Shown: one piece after another, positions 21,714-32,999 of the stretch
Position numbering within the stretch: the first letter of the stretch is position 1
Layout of the letters: each line of letters opens with the position of its first letter
Assembly: GCA_030278955.1 (NCBI GenBank)
Contig: JAOANR010000011.1
Location: 30,322,403-30,386,402, forward strand
DNA from: Hygrophila difformis
Taxonomy: Eukaryota > Streptophyta > Magnoliopsida > Lamiales > Acanthaceae
Direction of reading: 5' to 3'
DNA length: 64,000 bases
Made by a program: the position numbers and the translations under genes
Notes under the pieces: generated by a model
Told to the model about the DNA's origin: nothing
Database searches by the model: none
The model's input: only the letters and a program-made list of their open reading frames with translations

Positions 21714-24700
21714 ATGAGCAGAGAAGGCGCATCATTTTCTAGACCACCTTTGTTCGATGGCACCAATTATTGATACTGGAGAACACGGATGAAAATCCAT
21801 TTGATGGCACTTGGAGATGAAGTTTGGGATGCTGTAGAGACTGCTTGGCAACCACCAACTCGACCACAGACTGCGGCAGCAGGTTCCACAGATCCACCTG
21901 GTAGTCGGGCATCAACCAAGGCTGAATATACTCAAGCAGAGAAAGATGCAAAGAAGGGGAACTATACTGCTCTAAATGCTATTTTCAGCGGGATGAGACA
22001 CTGTTCCAACTGGTCACCAACCACACATTAGCCTATGATGCTTGGAAAACACTAGAAGTGATGTATGAAGGATCAGAAGACGTTCGAGCTACTAAACTAC
22101 AACGCGTTGAGACTATGTTCGAAAATCTGAAGATGAAGAAGGATGAATCGATCTCAGTGTACTATGGGAGGTTCAAGGATATTGTGAATCAAGCCTATTC
22201 CTTGGGTTTGGTTTATGATAATCAGAAACTTGTTCGAAAGATGTTGAGGACTCTTACCAAGAAGTATGCCCCGAAAGTCGCTACATTAGAAGAATTGGAT
22301 AAGTTGAATACTATTACTTTGGATGGCTTGGTAGGAATTCTTCAAACCTATGAGATGAACCACCTTGAAGAAGAGTCTATAAGGAAAATTGCTCTCAACA
22401 TGGAAGAAGCATCTGGTAATTCTTCTGAAGACGATGTATCTTACATTACTAGAAAAGTAGCCAAGATGTTGCAAGATAGAAGAGCCAAACAGTTCTACAA
22501 ACGTCATGGTCGTAATCCCAGTGATGTTCAGACGACGGACAGACTACCACGCAAAGACTTCAAAAAGAAGGATAGCAGCAAGGCTGATCGATTCAATTCA
22601 AAGAAGGATTATGGCAAACCTGATAAATTTGGATCCGTGATATGCTATGAATGCGGAGGTAGAGGGCACATTCAAACTGAATGTGCTACTACCAAGAGAA
22701 GAGAATTGAGAGAGAAGAAGGCATTGCAAGCAACTTTAAGCGATGATGACAATGAAGGAACCACTGATGAACAAAAATTAGATGATGAAGTCGTTGCCTT
22801 CACTTCGAGAGTTGCAAGCCCTACAATTGAAGGTATTGTCAAGTCCATATGTTTTTCACCTAGCAAATATGATTCTGATTCTGGTGAAAATGATGATGAG
22901 TAGGATCAACTACTTGCTGACTACAATGAGCTTAAAGAGGACTTTGAGGTTGTTGTTCTGGAGAACAAAAAGTTGTTGGCACAACTGACAGACGTTGGTA
23001 TTGCATATGATCTTGAAGTCGAGAAAAATGAAGCTATGCAAAAGGAAAACAACACCCTTAAAGGCAAAATTCTTGACATGGAGAAGAAGCTTGATGATCT
23101 CAAAGCAAAGAACAATGAGCTTCTAAAGGTATCTAAAGGTAAAAATAAACTTGATGAAGTTCTTTCTATGGGAAAACGTGTTGGAGAGATCAAACAGGTC
23201 TGGGTTACAAGAAGCAATCTACTCCAAGCAAAACAAAGTTCACGAGTGGAGGATTTCTGCCTTCGACTAATGAAGAATCATATGAGGAAGAATCTGGCTC
23301 ATCGTCCAGACGAAAGCGAGACTGTCTCTATTGTAATCTGTGGAAACACAGTTGATGCATGTATGCGAATTTTAAGGGATCTTATGAATGGAAGACCAGC
23401 CGTTTGGCCTGATCAGGAACTTCGAAAGAAATTCAGAATGCAGAAGGTATGGATACCTAAAAATAAAAATAAGGATTCTGTATGCTTTGCTGTTCTTTCA
23501 TTGCAGGCACATCAGCGAAACGATCAATGGTATTTTGACTCCGGATGCTCACGACACATGACTGGAAGGAAAGACCTCTTAGCTAACTACATTCAACGGG
23601 AATGTGGAGATGTCATTTTTGGAGATGGTAAACGAAGTAAAATAGCTGGTTTTGGTAAAGTTAAGGATGGGATACTTTCTAAACTCTCACGTGTTTACTA
23701 TGTTAAAGGACTAACAACTAATCTTATCTCTATTAGTCAACTTTGTGATGAAGATTTACAGGTCCTGTTTACCAAACACTCATATAAAGTTTTTGATGAC
23801 CAAGATGAAAGCATTATGAAGGGAGGCCGTTCGAAGAATAATTGTTATATATTAACTTACGACACCTCTCAGGCTTTGCTTACCAATACCGATCAGACGA
23901 ACTTATGGCACAAACGTCTTGGACACCTAAATTACCGATCTTTGTAAAAGCTGAGTAACTCAAGTGCTGTTCGTGGGTCACCAAAGCTACCCCGAAACGA
24001 CCTTACTGTTTGCAAAGATTGTGCCAAAGGAAAGCAGACTTGTTCTAAGCACAAACAGGTTGATCATATTACCACCAAGGACTGTCTGGACTTAATTCAT
24101 ATGGACCTTATGGGACCAACCGAAGTCGAAAGTCTAAATGGTAAAAGGTATATTTTAGTTTGTGTAGATGATTATTCTCGCTTTACTTGGGTTCATTTTC
24201 TTAGGTCAAAAGACGAATCATTTGAATATTTTGAGGCTTTGAGTTTGGGTTTGATGAATGAAAAGCAAAGAAAGATTGCTCGAATTCGAACTGACCATGG
24301 TAAGGAGTTCGAAAATCAATCGTTCGACCGTTTCTGTGACGAGTATGGGATTGCACATGAGTATTCTGCTCCTAAAACTCCTCAACAAAACGGAGTGGCT
24401 GAACGAAAGAATAGAACTCTACAAGAGATGGCAAGATCTTTACTACATGCAAGTTCGATGAGAAAGATGTTTTGGGCTGAAGCTGTTAACACAGCCAACC
24501 ACATTGCAAACCGTGTGTTGCTGAGACCACATACAAACACTACTCCTTATCAGTTGTGGAAAGGTAACACGCCTACGGTAAAATACTTTCATATATTTGG
24601 TTGTAAATGTCATGTTCTCAGAGATAGAGAAAATTAAAGAAATTTGATTCTAGATCTGATGATGGTTATTTCATTGGTTATTCAAATACTTCAAAAGCTT

Positions 24701-26592
24701 ATCGTGTATATCTTTTAAATGCTAAGAAGGTGATAGAAACTACTAATGTTGTTTTTTAGGATTTTGATCTTATAAATAACAGGTCTGATGATGATGATCA
24801 TCATCTACGTCATCAAAATCATGAGCCTATTGTTGAGAATGAACAGGTCATTCCTGAACAACAAGATAAGGAACCGGATAGTCATGCCGAAGTTGAGATT
24901 ACGGAGGAACAGGATTCTGAGGAACAACCTGTAGAAGAAGTTCAAAGCAATAGAAGAGGACCGAGAGTTCATAAGCATCATTCTACTGATGACATCATTG
25001 GTGATCCTACGGCACAGATGTGGACTAGACATAAAGCTATAGATTTTAAGGAACTAGCTGGTTTCAATTGCTTTGTGTCAAAGATAGAGCCTAAGAACAC
25101 AGTAGAAGCCTTGAAGGATGAATATTGGATCGCTGCCATGCAGGACGAACTACTTCAATTTGAAAGGAATGACGTTTGGGAGCTTACAGAACCACCTCCA
25201 AATGTCAACGTGATCGGAACTAAATGGGTGTACAGAAACAAAACTGATGAAAAAGGCAATATAGTCAGGAACAAAGCACGACTAGTTGCACAAGGATATA
25301 CTCAAATTGAGGGACTCGACTACAGAGAGACGTTCGCACCTGTTGCTCGCATGGAGGCGGTAAGGATTCTTCTAGCTATTGCTTGTTCATTGAATATTAA
25401 GCTGTATAAGATGGATATAAAGACAACCTTCCTAAATGGAAAAATCAAGGAAGAAATTTACGTTGCCCAACCTAGTGGATTTGAAGATCCTATGCATCCA
25501 AATCATGTTTATCGTGTCAAAGGCGCACTATATGGACTGAAACAGGCACCACGGGCCTGGTATGAAAGATTGTCGAAGTATCTTGTTACAAGTGGATTTA
25601 AGAGAGGAAACGCAGATAAGACGTTGTTTGTAAAGTGTCAGGACAACCACCTAACAGTCGCTCAAGTGTACGTTGACGACATAGTTTTTGGATCAACATC
25701 AACCAAACTCAGAGATGAGTTTGTAAATTCGATGAAATCAGAGTTTGAGATGTCAATGATGGGAGAGTTGCACTACTTTTTGGGACTTCAAGTCAAATAA
25801 GAAGCTGATGGAATATTTCTCAATCGGGAAAAATATGCTAGGAATATGTTAAAGAAATTTGACATAGATAGTTGCAAGGTAATCAGGACACCCTTGGGAC
25901 AACAAGAGAAGCTGACTAAGGATGAAGCTGGGAAGCCAGTGGATCAGAAAGTCTATAGGAGCATTATTAGAAGCTTACTTTATCTTACTGCTTCTAGACT
26001 TGACATTTCGTATAGTGTGGGAGTATGCGCTAGATTTCAATCGGATCCTAAACAGTCTCATATGAAAGCTGTACGAAGGATAATGAGATACATAATAGGA
26101 TCTTTACATATGGGGATTTGGTTTTCTAAACGATCTTCACTCGATCTAATTGGGTTCACAGACTCAGACTGGGCTGGTAGCTGTGACGACAGAAAATCTA
26201 CTACTGGTGGCTGCTTCTACTTGGGAAACAATCTAGTCAGCTGGTATTCAAGAAAAAAAAATATCGTAGCCTTATCCACAGCCGAGGCAGAATACATTGC
26301 TGTCACATGTTGCTGCTCCCAACTCCTTTGGATGAAGCAATTACTTCAAGACTACGGTATTCATAAAGATAATTTTTTAGTTTTCCGCGACAATACTAGT
26401 GCTATTAACATATCTAAAAACCCTGTTTTACACAGTAGGAGCAAGCATATAGATATTCGATACCATTTTATACGAGATCTTGTGGAGGCTGATATTTGCA
26501 GGTTAGAGCATATTGGGACATTGGAGCAACGAGCAGACATTCTAACGAAGGCACTAGATGGAGAAAAGTTCGAAGGCTTAAGGACTACCTAG
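21714..26592 (+). pseudogene. Degenerate gag-pol of Sirevirus R4
   Basis: The start ATG is at 21714. The gag N-terminus (PPLFDGTNY) hits a TGA at 21771-21773, a frameshift near 21990 and a TAG at 22901. The gag part includes the CCHC knuckle CYECGGRGHIQTEC (about 22641-22682) and then a long coiled coil (22920-23160). Protease has WYFDSGCSRHMTG (about 23530). The pre-integrase LWHKRLGHLNY is followed by a TAA at 23945. Integrase has the DYSRFTW and TPQQNGVAERKNRT signatures. A frameshift near 24640 and a TAG at 24759 follow. RT has the YVDDIVFGS catalytic site (about 25669), and a TAA at 25798-25800 precedes RNase H (DSDWAGSCDDRKSTTGG, LSTAEAEYIA). The TAG stop is at 26590-26592. Many breaks mean it is non-functional. 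Confidence 0.92.
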
Positions 26593-26879
26593 GGCCTCTC
26601 CTATCACAATTAAAATACTTAGTATTGGGCCTAATGTTTTTGCAATGTAAAAATATTACCTTTACAGGCCCAAAAGAAATAGGCCCAAAATGGAGAAGCC
26701 TTGTCTGTAAACACCATCATCACGCGCGGCAGCCTGAATGACGTCACGTCGGCTCTATAACTACTGCAGACTGGTCACATCGCCCACGTTTTACGAAAAC
26801 TGCTCCCCGCCTCTTCAGTTTCCGGCCATCATCTCCTCCATTAAAGGTCTACTCTTTCCTCATTTTTCCATATACTTTC
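26593..26879 (+). promoter_or_regulatory. R4 pol-to-env spacer with promoter-like motifs
   Basis: This non-coding spacer ends where R5 is inserted. TGACGTCA (26739-26746), a full bZIP-type palindrome, lies 8 bp before the TATA-like TCTATAA (26754-26760). After removal of R5, the env-like ORF would start within about 250 bp of this. It could drive a separate env-like transcript. This rests on motifs and position only. Confidence 0.35.
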
Positions 26880-29479
26880 TGTAATACCCGAGAATTTTCC
26901 AACATAAAATAAAACAATAATTAAATAAATAAATAATAAATAAAATGAATATTATAAATAAATAAACCAATCCAGCAAATAAAATAAATAAATAAAGATA
27001 AGGAAATGAGAAATGAGATTTTTACTTAAAAAGGAATTAAAGGAATTTAATTAAACAAAAGGATGGATAAATGGTACACCAAAACCCGACACTAATGAAC
27101 TCGAGTATTCGAGTCCAAAACATCCAAGTAGACTGAGAATAAAAATTAGAGAGGAAGTATGAACCCGAATATACCCCGGAAATCGGAATTCGGGAGCATA
27201 GAAGGATAGAAACCCGAAAGAGAGGCGGAAAAGCACGACGGATCGCACGACCCGCCCGGACCGAAGTCCAGGCGAAGTCGGCGCGGTGGCCGCGCGGTGG
27301 AGGGGGATTAGCGCGCCACGACCGCGCCACCCCACAGATTCGGTCGTTGCGTGAATCTCTCGCCCGAACGCGGATTTTTCGACGTTCGGTTGAACATCTC
27401 TCGACTCCAGACTTCTAGGTCGGTTGTGGACGCCCTAGGGATTGAGAATTCTATAAATAAGCCCCTTGGGAGCCCCGAACAATTTTACAAAACCCTAAAA
27501 CATTCTATACGTTCGAAACCCTAAATCCGGAGTCGTCGGAGGCACGAAACCAAGACGAACGCTGTTGGACGAGTTTCTCTACAGATCTCCATAGTCGTGG
27601 TAAGTCTCGGTCCAATCTTTATTCAATAAACGATTCGAAAACGAATCCTAATCATCTCCTTTTTCTTTCTACACCCCCGTATCGAATCTAGATCGTAGAA
27701 CCCGACGAACGGAGAGGAGAAACGGTGATCTGGAAGCCACGCCTCCGAATTGGACATTCCCGACGTTCATAGACACTGTAAGTTAACCTTACATGGTTTT
27801 GGGAGATTTTAAAACATTCGAAACCTAAAAGATTCAACAAGAACCATAAATCTGTCCACTTTTGTTTTTCTACCGACGCAACAGATTTGGTGAATTTTTC
27901 CGACCCTTAAAACGAACTCAAACGGAAAAACGTAAAACACAAAAAATGTTCCTAAGACTTAGACCTAGCTACTGTAAAAATTTGAGAATTTTTGGAGTTG
28001 ATTTGATATGTGAAAACCCGTTGAAACCGAACTGTTTAATTCTAGATCTTGGAATCTTGGACAGAACTTAGGAATGATCTTGATCTCATTTTTGACATAG
28101 GATCTAGGCTGTTTTAGATCTTTGGCCAAACATGAAAGTTGTAGACAAATGTCTTAAGATGATCCCTGTCAAATTTCATTAAATTTGGAGTTGAATTGAT
28201 ATGTTAGAATTTGAAATCTTTAAACCGTGACATGTTAAACTCGGACAGATTTCTTGTTATGCGAAAACTGGCGATTTTGACCTATTTAGGTACCTCGGAT
28301 TGAAAAAGTTAAAACACGAAAGTTGTAGATCTTGATGTTTCCGAGTCAGATATGAAATTTTGGAATTTTTGGAATTAAATCTGATTTTAGACGAATTTTG
28401 GAGTAAACTGTGATTTACCGAAACGAAATTTTGAAATCTTGTTGAAACATGGCATTAACCTTTAGGGTTGAAACGAATTGAGATATTGTTTCTAAATTAA
28501 TACATTGGAAGGCAGATTTTAAAAAATTAAATCCCCTTACAAACTTGATAAATTAAAATTAGGGGTGAGTGCTCTGCAGGGTGCCCCCTAACGATTCACT
28601 TCGTGCCGTAATGGACGATGGTGACCCCGCGCGCTATACTTGAAATGTGATATTGCCAAAACGGCGAAACTTAGAGCCTACACTCTCGTGAATATCCGTA
28701 TGGGTTTCCCGAGGCTCCGGAGTGGTACTGGGTATGGCTGATACGGCTGCGGCCGCCGGGCTACCGGCTAAACTTGTTGACATCGCGATTTTTATCGTGA
28801 AACTTTGAAATACCAAATCGGGGATGTAATGGGGATTCTAAATTAAATTAAACTAGATTAAATGATATTGTTGTCAAATTAAATTATTTAAATGCTTTAT
28901 TTAAATTATGGCTATTATCTTGAACCATGTGATATGTATTATTAAATAGAGCCTGAGATATTATGCTATTGGATATGGATTAGATGAAACTAAATATTAT
29001 GTTATTATCATGCTTTTGTTAAATTATTAAAGTTATGGCTTTTAAACCCTACGATCATGCATGTGTTAACTTACTCAGCAATTTTGCTGATCAAAACCAT
29101 TTTTATTCCTTTCTTTACAGAATATGTGGAATGAGCATGTGTGAGCACGAATCATGCATGGGATTTTGGGAACTTTTATTTTGCTTTTAAATTTCGTACT
29201 TAGACTATATTATGAACGGGCCTGTTAACCCGTGTTTTGGCCATGTCGGCCCTTTTTATATTTTCCGCTGCGATACTGTACTAAACTAAATATTTCCGCT
29301 GCGCTATGCTATTATTATTTTCGAATTATATTGTATGGGCTATTTTGAATGCTTTAAATGTTTTAAATACTGCAATACCTAGCCTTGCATCTCTTTAGTG
29401 AGCTCGGAGAAACCGTGTCTTACTAGGGAGATGTGGCGGTGACATCCCGACCTGGGTGACCAAAAACCGGGGTGTTACA
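26880..29479 (+). repeat. 5' LTR of R5 (2600 bp)
   Basis: Starts TGTAATACCCGAG and ends CCGGGGTGTTACA. A TATA box (TATAAATAA, 27452-27460) is followed by two telo-box motifs AAACCCTAA (27490-27498 and 27516-27524). Short antisense ORF-like stretches recur identically in the other LTR and are not taken as genes. Confidence 0.95.
27452..27460 (+). promoter_or_regulatory. TATA box of R5
   Basis: TATAAATAA about 570 bp into the LTR, the likely promoter of the genomic RNA. It is followed within 75 bp by two AAACCCTAA telo-boxes. Confidence 0.65.
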
Positions 29480-29482
29480 AGT

Positions 29483-29494
29483 TGGTATCAGAGC
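29483..29494 (+). other. Primer-binding site of R5
   Basis: TGGTATCAGAGC, three bases after the 5' LTR end, complementary to initiator tRNA-Met. Confidence 0.95.
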
Positions 29495-29755
29495 CAGGTT
29501 ATTTTTAAACTATTATTTTTAAACCATTACTATTTTTAAACTATTATTTAAACCATTATTATTAAACTATTATTTTAAAACCATTAGTATTTTTAAACTA
29601 TTATTAATATTTTGACATATTTTAAATTTTAAATTTTTTTTATTTCCATGGAGAAATTTTATTTTAAAACCCATGGGAAAATATATATATGGTGCATTAA
29701 ATTATTATTGGGGGGAACTATCATTTGCATATGCATGTCGCATCTCTGCTATGAA

Positions 29756-29925
29756 CTTAGCATCTTGGAAACTTGAACTTAGAATCTTGGCGAAACTTGA
29801 ACTTAGAATCTTGGCGAAACTTGAACTTAGAATCTTGGCGAAACTTGAACTTAGCATCTTGGCGAAACTTGAACTTAGAATCTTGGAAACTCGAACTTAG
29901 AATCTTGGCGAATATTAACTTAGAT
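29756..29925 (+). repeat. 24 bp tandem repeat in the R5 leader
   Basis: About seven units of CTTAGAATCTTGGCGAAACTTGAA, with a few variants. The array lies between the primer-binding site and the first ORF. The unit length is divisible by three, so it appears as a false Leu/Ile/Lys repeat protein. Confidence 0.85.
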
Positions 29926-29941
29926 CCCTTGCTTGCGCTAG

Positions 29942-30541
29942 ATGGCTAGTCAAGACATGATGCAGTTGATGATCAAGATGATGAACGCTCACCTTGACAC
30001 CCAACAAACCATACAACAAATGAAAAATCGTATAGCTCACTTGGAGGCAAATCTGCACCAAATGGGAGACTTAAGGGAAGCTGACCTCCAGCACTTCCTG
30101 AACTTGAGAGCCGCTGATCAAGATCGCATAAAAGACTTAGAAACTCAAGTGCAAAAACTCACCGAACGAAGCGATGCTGTGATAGATAGAGTTGAGGATC
30201 TAGGATCGGACCTGCTTGACCTCACTGATATAGTAGTACCATATAGCCCTGTGGAAGACTACTTGATGGGACCACGAAGCCCAACACCCCCAGTAGAGAG
30301 CCCATCCGGCCTTATCCATGGACGCTACGGAACCCTTGGGCTCTGGCCCCACATGGTCCGTCCATCGCCAAACCCGAACCCCGTGGAGAACCATCCGGAG
30401 GAAACACCGGACCCAGTTCCGGAAGCCGTCGATCCACCATCCCCAGTGTTTCATGGACTTTTGGGCACCGGCCAGGTCTCTGATGAGGATGATCCTATGG
30501 AAGACCCCGCTACTCTGCCAGAGGACGCGGAGATCTTTTAG
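29942..30541 (+). CDS. R5 sense ORF, 199 aa coiled-coil/proline-rich protein, unknown function
   Basis: The ATG at 29942 opens an intact 199-codon frame in the position normally held by gag. Residues 1-85 form a heptad-type coiled coil (MQLMIKMMNAHLDTQQTIQQ, then LETQVQKLTERSDAV). Residues 95-199 are Pro/Glu/Asp-rich and probably disordered. There is no capsid-like core, zinc knuckle or protease motif, so I do not call it gag, though it could be a leftover or replaced N-terminal segment. An A20 tract (30646-30665) lies 105 bp after the stop. It is intact in a very young element, so it may be expressed, but whether it has a role is unknown. Confidence 0.55.
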   Translation: MASQDMMQLMIKMMNAHLDTQQTIQQMKNRIAHLEANLHQMGDLREADLQHFLNLRAADQDRIKDLETQVQKLTERSDAVIDRVEDLGSDLLDLTDIVVPYSPVEDYLMGPRSPTPPVESPSGLIHGRYGTLGLWPHMVRPSPNPNPVENHPEETPDPVPEAVDPPSPVFHGLLGTGQVSDEDDPMEDPATLPEDAEIF

Positions 30542-30645
30542 ACACTTCATCTTAGATAGTACATTTATTTTGCGCATTCTATTACTTGTATTAAATTTCT
30601 TTTGAAGAAACGAAATGCGAGTTGATTTTTGGAATTATTCAGCCA

Positions 30646-30665
30646 AAAAAAAAAAAAAAAAAAAA
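30646..30665 (+). repeat. A20 homopolymer inside R5
   Basis: Twenty consecutive A residues between the sense ORF and the 3' end of the antisense gene, perhaps the scar of a retrotransposed insertion. Confidence 0.8.
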
Positions 30666-30851
30666 CCCAAACCGGAACAGTTCTACCGCAATTTCTCTAA
30701 ATGACAACAGTCAAAACAGTCAACAAGGATACAACGGGAACATAAACTACGAAACAAAACACATCAATGATCATCCTTGTACAGTCCATAAGAAAACAAC
30801 TAAATAAAACACTACTACAGCAAGCCTAGATGGAAACGCAGAAACAAAGGA

Positions 30852-32183
30852 TCACTGGTCGGGAGGCGGGAACTGACGACGCATATACTCGTCCATCTGA
30901 CGCATGTAGGCATACATATCGGTCATGGAGGCCTGCTGCTCCAGCTGTCTCGTAGTGATCGTATCCATGCGAGCCTGGTACAGGTCCATCCTGGCATCCA
31001 GAGCATCGTAGCGAGCCTGCCCGGCTGCAAACCCAGCATCCATACGAGCGAACCCCGCATCCATACTAAGCTGCATACCCTGCAGCATCTGAACTATCTG
31101 CGGCATCTCCACGCCCTGCTGGGGAACCTCGGGAGGCGGAGGTGGCTGCTCAGGAGGAACAACTAAAATCAAACCATCACCGTTGGGCTCCGGGCGAAGG
31201 ACAGCCGGAGGAGCCCCACGTCGAAGAGCACTGCGTCGAGGGGCGTAGCTAGGGATACGGTAGTAGCCGCCAGCGGATAGCTCGTAAGGATCCGTCTCTG
31301 GTGACGTACGGATCCCCTGGGCCGCACACATGCCGCAAATAAGATGAACATGGGTAATCACCCTGCTCCCTCGTCCTCGGCGCATACCCCTCAGGTTGTC
31401 CGCGATACAAGCCCCAACATTCACCCTACCACCCCGGGCGAGAAAGCAGATGGTCTCATAGACGTGGTCGATGACAATGTGGCTCCGGGTGATCGGCCGG
31501 ACACGACCTAACCATATCTGAGCTAGCTCGCGCCACGGAGAGTCCATCGTCGTCAACCTCAGCTCGTGATCATGCTCGAGCAGAGGGGCCGTCAGGGTGC
31601 ATAAAACGCCCCACGCAGGCGGGGGTATACGACCCTCAGGCTGTGGCCGGAACACGCCGTCGTCAGGAAGGCCAAAGTAGACGTTGATCGCCCGAGCACT
31701 GAAATCTAGATGGCGACCCCGAACCCAGACTTGAGACAAGTCACTGTTCTCCCCGAGACCGCCAATGTTGGCAATGACCTCCATAGCTAAGTACCCAGAA
31801 GCGACGCCCTCGGGATGGCGCGCAAGCCCAGTCCACTGAAGAAGATCCAAAACTGGACTAACCCTGTCGTCGTCCATATGGCGAGGATATATGCCTCTCT
31901 CCGGGACATAAGACCTGTTTCGACGAAGCTCGTCGAAGTAGAACTCCTGAGAGGCCATAGTAGCGAACCGATACCTGTCGTGTCGACGGGGACGCACCTC
32001 GTCGGGGAGACCCCTGAGCTTAGGGCCCCGCTGCTCCTCGTCCTCCTCAGACTCGCTCTCGTCAAAATCGGACATCGCCGGAGCGGCAGTGCTAGGACCA
32101 GCCTCATCACGCTGAGCAACTCGTCTCCTGGTCCTCGGGGGACACATGAGTGACGCCAAAACAATCCACAGAAAAGGCAGCAT
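30852..32183 (-). CDS. Antisense gene of R5, 443 aa, putative plant transposon protein (PF20167-like)
   Basis: An intact 443-codon frame runs on the strand opposite to pol. After a short N-terminus comes MCPPRTRRRVAQRDE, an alternative start at Met13, then an acidic patch (DFDESESEEDEE, about 38-49). A core of about 70-320 contains WVRGRHLDFSARAINVYFGLPDD, the pattern shared with the R1 and R4 extra ORFs. The C-terminal 80 residues form a degenerate repeat (MDAGFARMDAGFAAGQAR) and a coiled coil. Codons are GC-rich, unlike the surrounding retroelement. A plausible intron lies just upstream and ends one base before the ATG. Antisense extra ORFs are known in plant Ty3 elements, mostly in Tat; finding one replacing gag-RT in a Tekay element is unusual. 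Function is unknown. Confidence 0.75.
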   Translation of the reverse strand: MLPFLWIVLASLMCPPRTRRRVAQRDEAGPSTAAPAMSDFDESESEEDEEQRGPKLRGLPDEVRPRRHDRYRFATMASQEFYFDELRRNRSYVPERGIYPRHMDDDRVSPVLDLLQWTGLARHPEGVASGYLAMEVIANIGGLGENSDLSQVWVRGRHLDFSARAINVYFGLPDDGVFRPQPEGRIPPPAWGVLCTLTAPLLEHDHELRLTTMDSPWRELAQIWLGRVRPITRSHIVIDHVYETICFLARGGRVNVGACIADNLRGMRRGRGSRVITHVHLICGMCAAQGIRTSPETDPYELSAGGYYRIPSYAPRRSALRRGAPPAVLRPEPNGDGLILVVPPEQPPPPPEVPQQGVEMPQIVQMLQGMQLSMDAGFARMDAGFAAGQARYDALDARMDLYQARMDTITTRQLEQQASMTDMYAYMRQMDEYMRRQFPPPDQ

Positions 32184-32184
32184 C

Positions 32185-32778
32185 CTGCAAATATCAAACC
32201 AATACCAAATGTAAGGATAAATCCCACACGGCGATTATACGAAGCATAATCCAGAGAACACGAGAACATGAAAAGTGAGCTCTAACACGAGCGATCAAGA
32301 AGATAACCAAACCAAGACTATGTCTAGAAAAGTCCCAAACCTCTTTGGGACATTTCGTCAAACACGTTGAGTGCGCAATAATCAATACCAAAGTTTACTT
32401 GCAAACACATGGGAAACGCCCCCAAACCAAAACAATTGTTTAGACAATAACTTATCGACATAATAGGGCACAAATCGACGACAACAAACTCATCCGCATG
32501 CCCACAATACCAATACAAATCGGGAAATTCATGCTTTCCTTAAAATATGGAATCTAGTAAAACTTCCTCAAACTAGGTATGCATTGTGGCACAAATACTT
32601 CCTAATCAACAAAAATAACACCAAGTATCGCCCAAACTCGCTAATTGCATAAGTTAAGTCTAAAAACAACAAAACCCCAATTCTTGTCCCTAAACCCTAA
32701 TTTTGAAATTCACCCAAAGATTAAGGCTAAACAAAACATAAAAGCTGAAATTGACGAATAGAAGTAGTAGATGCATAC
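32185..32778 (-). other. Probable 5'-UTR intron of the R5 antisense gene
   Basis: On the minus strand, TTTGCAAG|GTATGC (exon end at 32779) makes a good donor and TTTGATATTTGCAG|GATG (intron end at 32185) a good acceptor after a T-rich tract. The intron would be 594 bp and would place the ATG one base into exon 2. The region has no long ORF of its own. Confidence 0.55.
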
Positions 32779-32990
32779 CTTGCAAAGGAAAATCGAGGCC
32801 GGGAATGAGAGAATCGGGGGATGGAAGAACGAATTTGAGAGAAAACTAGAAGAAGCCTCGAAAGCGGAAATGGGGCGGAATGGCTCGCGCTCCGCGCGAG
32901 CAGTTTTTTTCAAACTGCCCTGGCCGCGCGGTCGCCGCGCGCCACCGCGCGGGCACCGCGCGGGCCTCGAAAATTGTGTTGTTTTAAATT
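32779..32990 (-). other. First (untranslated) exon and promoter region of the R5 antisense gene
   Basis: The segment between the proposed donor and the pol junction holds CCGCGCGG-type GC-rich words (32880-32970) resembling those in the R5 LTR (CGCGGTGGCCGCGCGGTGG, 27280-27298). No TATA box is evident on this strand, so the transcription start is unknown. Confidence 0.3.
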
Positions 32991-32999
32991 TTTTTTTTC

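Noticed and set aside
27037..27335. Antisense ORFs of 94-97 codons in the R5 LTR (repeated at 35686-35984)
   Set aside because: They are present only because the LTR lacks stops on that strand; no protein features, and two overlapping frames are equally open.
29673..29900. Leu/Ile/Lys repeat protein in the R5 leader
   Set aside because: It is a by-product of a 24 bp tandem repeat whose length is a multiple of three.
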